A stretch of 11,985 nucleotides of DNA from Puniceicoccales bacterium (GTDB taxonomy: Bacteria; Verrucomicrobiota; Verrucomicrobiia; Opitutales; JAIRLG01). Shown here one piece after another: positions 6,457 through 11,985 of the stretch. The DNA lies in contig JAITKE010000038.1 in NCBI GenBank assembly GCA_031278595.1, positions 1 to 11,985 on the forward strand. The letters run 5' to 3'. Made by a program: the position numbers and the translations under genes. The number at the start of each line of letters is the position of its first letter. Within the stretch, counting starts at the first letter, position 1. The notes under the pieces were generated by a model. That model was not told where the DNA came from, did not search any database, and saw only the letters and a list, made by a program, of their open reading frames with translations.

Positions 6457-7164
6457 ATGTTAGAGATCAAAGCATCCCGATTTTGCATCGTCCCCGACCA
6501 GAAGGTCTTGCCCCTGAGCGAATTCGCCACGATGGTCTCCATCCAGAAGGCATTGGAACATGCCTATGCCGAATCGCAGCGGGTGGTGGCCGAGGCGAAC
6601 GCGGAGGCCCAGCGCGTCCTGCACGAGGTCAACCGGATGAGCGAGCAGCTGCTCCAGAAGGCGAAGGAGAACTGCGAGGAGATGGGGAAAAAAGCCGCTC
6701 AGCGGTTTAAGGAGGAGGAGTCGCGTGGACATGCGGAAGGTCTGGCCAATGCCAAGAAAGAAGTGGCCCAGAAGCTGGTGGAACTGGCCCGCAAGCAGGA
6801 GGAGGACTGGGCCCAGCTGGAGCAGGGCATGGGCCAAGTGGCGGTGCGGGCGCTGGAGCGCATTTTGGGGGAGATGGACGAGGGCGAGGTCATTGTCAAA
6901 GTCGTCAAAAATGCGCTGAAGGCGGTGCGGGGCCAGAAGCAGGCGACGCTGAAGGTCGCGGCTTCGGAAGCCGGCGCGGTGCGGGAGCGGCTGGACGAAA
7001 TCCTGCGCGTCAACGGCGAAGTGAAGTACCTGGACATCATCGCGGATTCCCAGCTGCCCTCCGGCACCTGCCTTCTCGAAACCGAGTACGGGGTCATCGA
7101 TGCGAGCCTGAAGATCCAGCTGGAGGCCATTAAGGAAGCCATGGAGAAAAAGATAGTAGAGTAG
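6457..7164 (+). CDS. sctL: SctL (YscL/CdsL) ATPase stator protein
   Basis: This 235-residue protein has the HrpE/YscL/FliH stator layout: an N-terminal VLPLSEFATMVSIQKALEHA segment, a long charged helical/coiled-coil region (~45-115) rich in Ala, Glu, Lys and Gln, and a C-terminal domain (~125-230) with VIVKVVKNALKAVRGQK and LPSGTCLLETEYGVIDASLK, as in V-type ATPase subunit E and FliH. It dimerises, binds the N-terminus of SctN and restrains and recruits the ATPase at the sorting platform. GAGGAG (6441-6446) precedes the ATG, and sctN follows six bases after its stop. The EYGVIDASLK motif close to the end is characteristic of the family. Confidence 0.92.
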   Translation: MLEIKASRFCIVPDQKVLPLSEFATMVSIQKALEHAYAESQRVVAEANAEAQRVLHEVNRMSEQLLQKAKENCEEMGKKAAQRFKEEESRGHAEGLANAKKEVAQKLVELARKQEEDWAQLEQGMGQVAVRALERILGEMDEGEVIVKVVKNALKAVRGQKQATLKVAASEAGAVRERLDEILRVNGEVKYLDIIADSQLPSGTCLLETEYGVIDASLKIQLEAIKEAMEKKIVE

Positions 7165-7170
7165 AACGTC

Positions 7171-8502
7171 ATGGATGCGGCTTACAACGATATTTTCAAG
7201 CGCCTGGCCCAGAACATCGAAGAGGCGAAGATGATCCAGGTCAAGGGCCGCGTGCTGCAGGTCGTGGGGACGATCATCAAGGCGGCGGTTCCGGGGGTGA
7301 AGGTCGGCGAGCTCTGCTTCCTGCGCAACCCATGGGATCACTGGGAGCTGATGTCGGAGGTGGTCGGCTTCGAGAAAGAAGCCGCGCTGCTGACCCCTCT
7401 GGGGGAGTTGCTGGGAATCTCCTCCTCCACCGAGGTCATTCCCAGTGGCCGTGTCCACATGGTGCCGGTCTGCGACGACATGCGGGGGCGCGTCCTGGAT
7501 GGTCTGGGTCGCCCGTTGGATGAGAAGACCAAAGGGACGTTGACGCCGGCGGGCTTCTGTCCGGTCTATCGGGATCCGCCCAACGCCATGATGCGCGCGC
7601 CCATCAGTAAGCCGCTGTCGTTGGGCGTCCGTTCCCTCGACGGTCTTTTGACCTGCGGGGAGGGCCAGCGCATGGGAATTTTTGCGGCGGCCGGCGGGGG
7701 TAAGAGCACGCTGCTGAGCCAGATCATCCGCAACACGGAGGCGGAGATCAATGTGCTGGCCCTGATCGGTGAGCGCGGCCGAGAAGTGCGGGAGTTCATC
7801 GAAAAAGACCTCGGCGAAGAGGGGATGAAGCGCTCGGTGCTGGTCATCTCGACCTCCGACCGCTCGTCGATGGAGCGCCTCAAGGCCGCCTACGTGGCGA
7901 CGGCCGTGGCGGAGTACTTTCGCGACCAGGGCAAGCGGGTCTTGCTGCTGATGGATTCGGTGACCCGTTTCGCGCGGGCCCAGCGGGAAATCGGTCTGGC
8001 CGCCGGTGAGCCGCCCACCCGCCGGGGCTTTCCACCATCGGTTTTCTCCACCCTGCCGCGCCTGATGGAGCGGGCCGGGCAGTCGGAAAAGGGCTCGATT
8101 ACGGCGCTCTACACCGTACTCGTCGAGGGCGACGACATGACGGAACCGGTGGCGGACGAGACCCGCTCCATCCTGGACGGCCACATTATTCTCTCCCGAA
8201 AACTGGCCTCGGCCAATCACTATCCGGCCATCGACGTGCTCCTGAGCATCAGCCGCTGCATGACTGCCATCGTGAGCAAGGAGCATCGGGAAGCGGCGGG
8301 CAAACTGCGCAATATTTTGGCGAAGTACAACGAGGTGGAATTGCTGGTGCGCATCGGAGAGTATAAAAAGGGCGCCGATGCGGCGACCGACGAGGCGATT
8401 TCCCGCATCGATGCCGTGAACAATTTCCTCAAGCAGGGCCTTCACGACAAGGATAGCTTCGAGGGAACGATCCAGAAGCTCCGGCAGGTGGTGGGTTTAT
8501 AG
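7171..8502 (+). CDS. sctN: SctN (YscN/CdsN) type III secretion ATPase
   Basis: This 443-residue protein is the hexameric ATPase that unfolds substrates and strips them from chaperones at the export gate. Visible motifs are a P-loop FAAAGGGKST (171-180; Lys178), the catalytic glutamate of LIGERGREVREF (Glu201), Walker B VLLLMDS (Asp262), the specificity-loop region GEPPTRRGFPPSVFSTLPRL (279-298) and the F1/FliI family signature PAIDVLLSIS (352-361). VRIGEY (393-398) may supply the arginine finger. Length agrees with YscN/FliI (~430-445). An alanine replaces the first P-loop glycine of the usual AGSGVGKS form; I recall similar changes in chlamydial homologues, so activity is expected. It is tightly spaced with sctL (6 bases) and sctO (5 bases). 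Confidence 0.98.
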   Translation: MDAAYNDIFKRLAQNIEEAKMIQVKGRVLQVVGTIIKAAVPGVKVGELCFLRNPWDHWELMSEVVGFEKEAALLTPLGELLGISSSTEVIPSGRVHMVPVCDDMRGRVLDGLGRPLDEKTKGTLTPAGFCPVYRDPPNAMMRAPISKPLSLGVRSLDGLLTCGEGQRMGIFAAAGGGKSTLLSQIIRNTEAEINVLALIGERGREVREFIEKDLGEEGMKRSVLVISTSDRSSMERLKAAYVATAVAEYFRDQGKRVLLLMDSVTRFARAQREIGLAAGEPPTRRGFPPSVFSTLPRLMERAGQSEKGSITALYTVLVEGDDMTEPVADETRSILDGHIILSRKLASANHYPAIDVLLSISRCMTAIVSKEHREAAGKLRNILAKYNEVELLVRIGEYKKGADAATDEAISRIDAVNNFLKQGLHDKDSFEGTIQKLRQVVGL

Positions 8503-8507
8503 TAGCC

Positions 8508-8975
8508 ATGGCAAAATACGCATTGGGGGATTTGCTCAAGGTGCGCCACATCCGCAAGGATAAGGCCGAGAAGGACGTCGTTCAGGCCCGCCGTCTGCTG
8601 GTCGAAGCCCAGAAGATCCTCCAAAAGACCCTGCAGGAGCTGGAGGACTATCGGGTTTTCGTCCGGGAGGAAACCGAACGCCTCTACGCGGAGATCCTCA
8701 AGCAGAGCGTCCGGCGTCGGAACATCGACGACCTGCACGAAGCGGTCAAGGCACTGAAGGCCTCTCTGCTGGAGCACGAGAAGCGGGTCGAGAACGCCCA
8801 GGAGGAGTGCCGGAAGGCCGAGGAGCACATCGAGCACTGCAAAGAGGCTCTTGCCATGGCCAACCGCAACATCGAGAAAATCGAGGCCCATAAGGAGACC
8901 TGGGTCGCGGAGGTGCACAAGGAGGAGGAATTTCAGGCGGACCTGGAAATGGAAGATTTTAGGGTAAAAAAATAA
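8508..8975 (+). CDS. sctO: SctO (YscO/CdsO, FliJ-like) central stalk protein
   Basis: This 155-residue, highly charged protein is almost entirely coiled coil (heptad-like Leu/Ala spacing through ~8-145, high Glu, Lys and Arg). It follows the ATPase gene directly. This is the profile of YscO/CdsO/FliJ, the stalk that sits in the ATPase pore, links it to the export gate SctV and helps escort chaperones. The start LGDLLKVRHIRKDKAEKDV is a typical family opening (a KVRxxRE-like segment). The ATG is five bases after the sctN stop and has no clear ribosome binding site of its own, so translational coupling is likely. Confidence 0.88.
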   Translation: MAKYALGDLLKVRHIRKDKAEKDVVQARRLLVEAQKILQKTLQELEDYRVFVREETERLYAEILKQSVRRRNIDDLHEAVKALKASLLEHEKRVENAQEECRKAEEHIEHCKEALAMANRNIEKIEAHKETWVAEVHKEEEFQADLEMEDFRVKK

Positions 8976-9009
8976 TAAAAACAATCAGAACAGCCATGGA
9001 GGTAATGCG

Positions 9010-10590
9010 ATGGGAAATGAAGTAAATGCGACGATGGTTCCGCCGAAAGAGGTGGTTCTTCCAACGGCGGTCACCGCTCCGCCGAGCAAGGTATCGGGGC
9101 CTATGAAGTCGGAGGTCAGTCCGGCGGATGTGGCGCGCTTCGAAGGCTTGGTGAAGGGCAGAGCCGTTCGAAGAAAAACCCTGGACCGAGAGGCTCCGGA
9201 GGGATTTGGAGCCCAGGTTTCCGATGTTCCGTTCCCGTCTTCGGGCCTAAAATCTCCTCCGGAAACGGACAGAACGGTGCCGACTTTCGAATCCCATCCC
9301 TTCGGACCCGAGGTGGATGGTTTTTCAGCGGATTCAGAGGTCTCCGACCTTACTCTTCCCGACTCCTGGAGAGCCACCACTCCGGCGGAGCCAGGGGCGG
9401 TCTCCCCGAAGAAAAGAACTTCCCAGGAGAGCGGCGAGAGAGCCGGCGTTCGAGTAGAATTTCAAGACGCTCTGCCAAAAGCGTATGTCCCAAGGGCCAT
9501 GCGTCAGGAGTCGGCCATAGACAAACCGCCAGCGGCCACGGCGGAGCCGCCAGCGGCACCTCGCCGAGAAACGCCCGTGCCCTCCGCATCGGCGCTGTCT
9601 TCTGAATCGACGGTATCCCCGCGGTCGACCGGGCCTTTGGCCAGAGAATATCCCTTCGTTGGTGATGCACCCCATAGGGCGGAGTCAATGGCACCTCGCC
9701 GAGAAATGGTCTTGCCCCCCGCATCGACGACCTTTCCGCGGCCAGCTGGGCCTTCGGCTAGGGAGCAGCCCGTCGTTGGCCACGCACTCCCTAGTAGGGC
9801 GGAGCCGGCGGCGGTTGTTCCACATCCAAAGGCAGTAACGCCGGAAGCACCGTCGGAGACCCAGCGCCCATCCGGTATTCCCATGAGCGCTGCGGACTCT
9901 CGAGGGGAGAGGTTGGCCGCCGGAGTAAGCAATGGGCCGGTTGCCGTAGTCGAAAGGAGTGACAGGGCTCATCAGGCCGCCCGTCCCGAGCGGGGGTATG
10001 CGGATGCAGCGCACCCGGGAGCGGAGTGGGTGCCGTTGGAGCCGGGGGAATCGGAATCCTTTTCGGAGCTGTGGGGCGCTTCAGATGAGGGCGAGTTGGG
10101 AAGGTCTTTGGACTTGGAGTTGGACTCGCGCTTGGATACGACTGTGCCGGTGAGCGGAGAGGCTATTCTGGCTGGCGTTGAAGCGATGGCGAACCCCGTG
10201 CCCGCCACGCAGATCTCTGCCCAACAGACCCTTGTCGAGATCGGAGACCTCGTCGCCCGCCAGATTTTTGTCCGCGAAGCCACGGGCGCGAAATCGGAGG
10301 TTTTTGTCCAATTGCAGGAGCGCGTTCTGCCGGGAACCGAGCTGAGGATTTCGAGAGAGGGCCAGTTCCTAACCGTCGATTTCCTCTCCAAGTCCGGGGA
10401 AGCCGTGGCCTTTCTGACGCAGAATCAAGTGGTTCTGCAGGAATACCTCCTGCGACGCCTGGAGGGGATGAGGGATATCGAGGTTCAGGTGCACGACCAT
10501 TCCGAGGAAAGCTTCGAGGAGGCCATGGGACAGGGTTTCGACCGGGGTCGTGAACGGCGACGGGAAAGGGAGCAGCATTCGCCATCCTGA
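9010..10590 (+). CDS. sctP: SctP (YscP/CdsP-like) needle-length and substrate-specificity regulator
   Basis: This 526-residue protein follows sctO, the place of the secreted molecular ruler. Residues 1 to ~390 are low-complexity and rich in Pro, Ser, Ala, Glu and Arg, as expected of the extended, disordered ruler. An imperfect internal duplication covers ~183-267. The C-terminal ~395-505 form a compact domain (QTLVEIGDLVARQIFVREA, then VFVQLQERVLPGTELRIS, then VLQEYLLRRLEGMRDIEVQV), which matches the T3S4/FliK-like domain that contacts SctU to switch from early to late substrates. The tail (DRGRERRREREQHSPS) is basic. The ATG has GGAGG (8998-9002), seven bases upstream. It is the last gene before a terminator. 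Confidence 0.85.
   Translation: MGNEVNATMVPPKEVVLPTAVTAPPSKVSGPMKSEVSPADVARFEGLVKGRAVRRKTLDREAPEGFGAQVSDVPFPSSGLKSPPETDRTVPTFESHPFGPEVDGFSADSEVSDLTLPDSWRATTPAEPGAVSPKKRTSQESGERAGVRVEFQDALPKAYVPRAMRQESAIDKPPAATAEPPAAPRRETPVPSASALSSESTVSPRSTGPLAREYPFVGDAPHRAESMAPRREMVLPPASTTFPRPAGPSAREQPVVGHALPSRAEPAAVVPHPKAVTPEAPSETQRPSGIPMSAADSRGERLAAGVSNGPVAVVERSDRAHQAARPERGYADAAHPGAEWVPLEPGESESFSELWGASDEGELGRSLDLELDSRLDTTVPVSGEAILAGVEAMANPVPATQISAQQTLVEIGDLVARQIFVREATGAKSEVFVQLQERVLPGTELRISREGQFLTVDFLSKSGEAVAFLTQNQVVLQEYLLRRLEGMRDIEVQVHDHSEESFEEAMGQGFDRGRERRREREQHSPS
9555..9809 (+). repeat. Imperfect tandem duplication inside sctP ruler region
   Basis: Two adjacent units, 9555-9689 (135 bp, 45 codons) and 9690-9809 (120 bp, 40 codons), both begin GGCACCTCGCCGAGAAA and both end at an AGGGCGGAG(T/C)C segment. 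The proteins align as APRRE...GPLAREYPFVGDAP and APRRE...GPSAREQPVVGHAL, with a five-codon gap in the second unit. Both lengths are multiples of three, so the reading frame is preserved. Confidence 0.75.
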
Positions 10591-10610
10591 GCGAAGATCG
10601 GGGTGCGGTG

Positions 10611-10722
10611 GCGCGACGGCCCCTTGGCGGAGCCAAGGCGGTCCCCGGAGGGGGCGCGGAGCGCCCCCTCCGGGGACCGTGGTTGGCGCGCGGCGCAGCC
10701 GCGCGTCAACGGGCCGTCGCGC
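10611..10722. repeat. Three-hairpin (four-way junction) intergenic element, copy 2
   Basis: The outer stem is GCGCGACGGCCC (10611-10622) with GGGCCGTCGCGC (10711-10722). Inside are three hairpins. The first is a perfect 6-7 bp stem CTTGGC/GCCAAG (10623-10628/10632-10637) with a GGA loop. The second is a perfect 19-bp stem (10639-10657/10661-10679) with a GGA loop. The third is a 13-bp stem (10682-10694/10698-10710) with a GCA loop and one G-T pair. Only three bases at the junction stay unpaired. It is the less decayed of the two copies. It starts 20 bases after the sctP stop and ends 12 bases before a terminator hairpin. Confidence 0.88.
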
Positions 10723-10734
10723 AGGGAGGACAGG

Positions 10735-10771
10735 GGGCCCTTGAACAAGAGCCTGCGAAGGGCCCGTTTTT
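10735..10771 (+). terminator. Intrinsic terminator of the sct operon
   Basis: GGGCCCTT (10735-10742) and AAGGGCCC (10758-10765) form a perfect 8-bp GC-rich stem with a 15-base loop, followed by G and five T (10767-10771). It lies 145 bases after the sctP stop and ends the sctD-sctP transcript before the outer-membrane protein gene. Confidence 0.8.
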
Positions 10772-10822
10772 AAAAGGCTTGATCTATCACCGCTGAAGAA
10801 TACCCTCCACCCAAGGCGTTCT

Positions 10823-11794
10823 ATGGCGGGAAATGAAAGTCGGTACCGTTTTTCCGGAGCTTATCTCGCGACGGCCCTGTGCCTCAGCGCCTGTACCCAT
10901 CGGGAATTTAAGGAGGATGTCCCGAGGACCTGTCCTCCCGCGGTGCGTTTCCTGCCCCCGCTGCCGGGTCCGGCGGGCGAGCATTATCCCGTTTCTTCGG
11001 GTGAGCATCATTCTGTTCTTCCGGAGTGTCCGGCGGAGGGGATGGGTGCGGTTCCGGAAGGAGGAAGCGGAAACCGGGATTTCCCCGATGGCGGAACCGG
11101 TCTTTGGAGTATCTACGATGTGGTCGACCAGGCTCTGAGCTACCATCCTTCGACCCGGAAGCTGTGGGCCCGTTCGCGCTCGCTGGCCGCCCAGCGGGGA
11201 AAGGCCCGGAGCGCATTCTATCCGCAGCTGAGGGCGGGGATCTGGGCCGCCGAGGCGGAGCAGCCGGTCGTCAGCGGCGAGGTCGCCCGGCAGCAGCGGC
11301 AGACGGTTTTCTATCCCCAGCTGGAGCTGATGTATTCGCTGTTTCAGTTCGGGAAAGACGAGGCGTCGGTGCGGGCCGTGACGGAGGCTCTGGAGGCCTC
11401 GCGGCACCAGTATGCCCGTGGATTGCAGACCGTAGTACACCGTGCCCAGTGCGCCTACTGCCGGCTGGATTCGGCCAAAGCGGCCGTGGAGGCGGAGGAG
11501 GAAAATCTCCGGGATGCCGAGCGGCTGCGGGCGGCGGTGGCCAGGCGTTACCAGTCGGGTCTGGCGAATCGGCAGGAGGATTTGAGGGCCGAGGCCTCCG
11601 CCTGGCAGGCGCGTTTTCGCCTGGAGCAGACGAGGGCCGGCGTCGAGGCCGCGCGGGCGGAATTGTCGGCCATCTGCGGCCGGTCTGTTTCTGCTGACGT
11701 CGATATTCTGCCCCTGCCGAGGAAGAACATCGCGTGGGAGGAATTGTTCTCCGGCTTCGAGAGCTGGATGGAGCGGCCGGTGGAGGAGCGGTAA
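10823..11794 (+). CDS. TolC-family outer-membrane lipoprotein, probably truncated by an in-frame stop
   Basis: The 323 residues up to the TAA at 11792-11794 are the first part of an outer-membrane efflux protein (OEP/TolC fold). A signal peptide ends in LSAC with Cys24, so it resembles the lipoprotein OprM/NodT subgroup. A Pro/Gly/Ser-rich linker (~30-90) leads into OEP helices (SIYDVVDQALSYHPSTRKLW, later SAFYPQLRAGIW, FYPQLELMYSLFQFGKDEA and the long helix with RRYQSGLANRQEDLRAEASA). Such proteins trimerise into outer-membrane channels for efflux pumps or type I secretion. The ATG at 10823 has AAGG six bases upstream. Full-length OEPs are about 450-500 residues, and the missing C-terminal part continues in the same frame beyond the stop. 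It lies after the sct terminator and is probably not a T3SS part. No clear promoter was seen. Confidence 0.8.
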   Translation: MAGNESRYRFSGAYLATALCLSACTHREFKEDVPRTCPPAVRFLPPLPGPAGEHYPVSSGEHHSVLPECPAEGMGAVPEGGSGNRDFPDGGTGLWSIYDVVDQALSYHPSTRKLWARSRSLAAQRGKARSAFYPQLRAGIWAAEAEQPVVSGEVARQQRQTVFYPQLELMYSLFQFGKDEASVRAVTEALEASRHQYARGLQTVVHRAQCAYCRLDSAKAAVEAEEENLRDAERLRAAVARRYQSGLANRQEDLRAEASAWQARFRLEQTRAGVEAARAELSAICGRSVSADVDILPLPRKNIAWEELFSGFESWMERPVEER

Positions 11795-11985
11795 GACCTG
11801 GTGGCGGCCCAGGGTCTGCTGGCCTCTAAGGAAGCGGCCCTGAGGGCGAAGGAGAAAAGCCTGTGGCCGGAGCTGGTGGCCGGGTTCACGGGTTCGCTGA
11901 GAAAATTTCGGCACGTGCCCGGCAGTCACCGGCAGTACAATGCCACCGTGGCCCTGCAATGGAACCTCTTCGATGGTTTTCGCAA
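11795..11985 (+). pseudogene. In-frame continuation of the TolC-family gene beyond the TAA, runs off the window
   Basis: After the TAA at 11792-11794 the same frame stays open for 63 codons to the window edge. It reads DLVAAQGLLASKEAALRAKE, then SLWPELVAGFTGS, and later YNATVALQWNLFDGFR. This is the normal start of the second OEP repeat (an R-x-DL-AAQ helix, a LWPEL strand, then the WNLFDGFR strand common in TolC proteins). The gene is therefore split by one nonsense codon with no frameshift. It is either a recent pseudogene, a sequencing or assembly error, or a recoded stop. Confidence 0.75.

Noticed and set aside
6460..8445. A 661-codon open frame on the minus strand opposite sctL and sctN
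   Set aside because: It is the shadow of two well-supported plus-strand genes. The translation is rich in His, Arg, Gln and Leu with no recognisable domain, as expected from antisense to GC-rich codons.
5617..10722. The two elements as a CRISPR array or as tRNA genes
   Set aside because: There are only two distant copies without regular spacers, and despite the cloverleaf shape there are no conserved tRNA bases, seven-base anticodon loop or T-loop.
10608..10796. A 62-codon plus-strand ORF across repeat copy 2 and the terminator
   Set aside because: It runs through the hairpins and the intrinsic terminator, so it is very unlikely to be a gene.

Overview
The window is the core of a type III secretion system (T3SS, injectisome) locus from a GC-rich Gram-negative bacterium. 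The protein families are of the Ysc/chlamydial kind. A CopN-type gatekeeper (SctW) gene is followed directly by a CesT-type chaperone gene, as I recall for copN-scc1 in Chlamydia, and SctD carries an N-terminal FHA domain. This suggests a member of the Chlamydiae or a related PVC lineage, but the base composition is higher than in familiar chlamydiae, and I cannot fix the taxon from sequence alone.

Layout. Left, on the minus strand: sctW/copN (351-1691), then an AT-rich intergenic stretch of degenerate ~36-40 bp repeats (201-350), then the start of a CesT-family chaperone gene cut by the window edge (1-200). A 133-bp divergent promoter region (1692-1824) separates these from a long plus-strand operon: sctD (inner-membrane ring, FHA), sctE and sctG (needle-subunit chaperones), sctF (needle), sctI (inner rod), sctJ (inner-ring lipoprotein), sctK (sorting platform), sctL (stator), sctN (ATPase), sctO (stalk), sctP (needle-length regulator). 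Gaps are mostly short or overlapping. The exception is 220 bp between sctJ and sctK. An intrinsic terminator (10735-10771) closes the operon after sctP. Beyond it lies a TolC-family outer-membrane lipoprotein gene that appears to be broken by an in-frame TAA.

Together the genes provide the inner-membrane ring (D, J), the needle and rod (F, I) with the E/G chaperone pair, the energising and sorting complex (K, L, N, O), the length/specificity switch (P) and the gatekeeper with its chaperone (W and the CesT protein). The secretin (C), export gate (R, S, T, U, V), C-ring protein (Q), translocators and effectors are not in the window.

The most unusual non-coding signal is a pair of ~110-bp elements, at 5617-5724 and 10611-10722. 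Each can fold into a near-complete four-way junction: a 12-bp outer stem enclosing three hairpins. The two copies differ in stem sequence but keep the pairing through compensatory changes. Five of the six hairpin loops are three-base G-N-A loops closed by C-G. This looks like a structured, probably mobile or multicopy, intergenic element.
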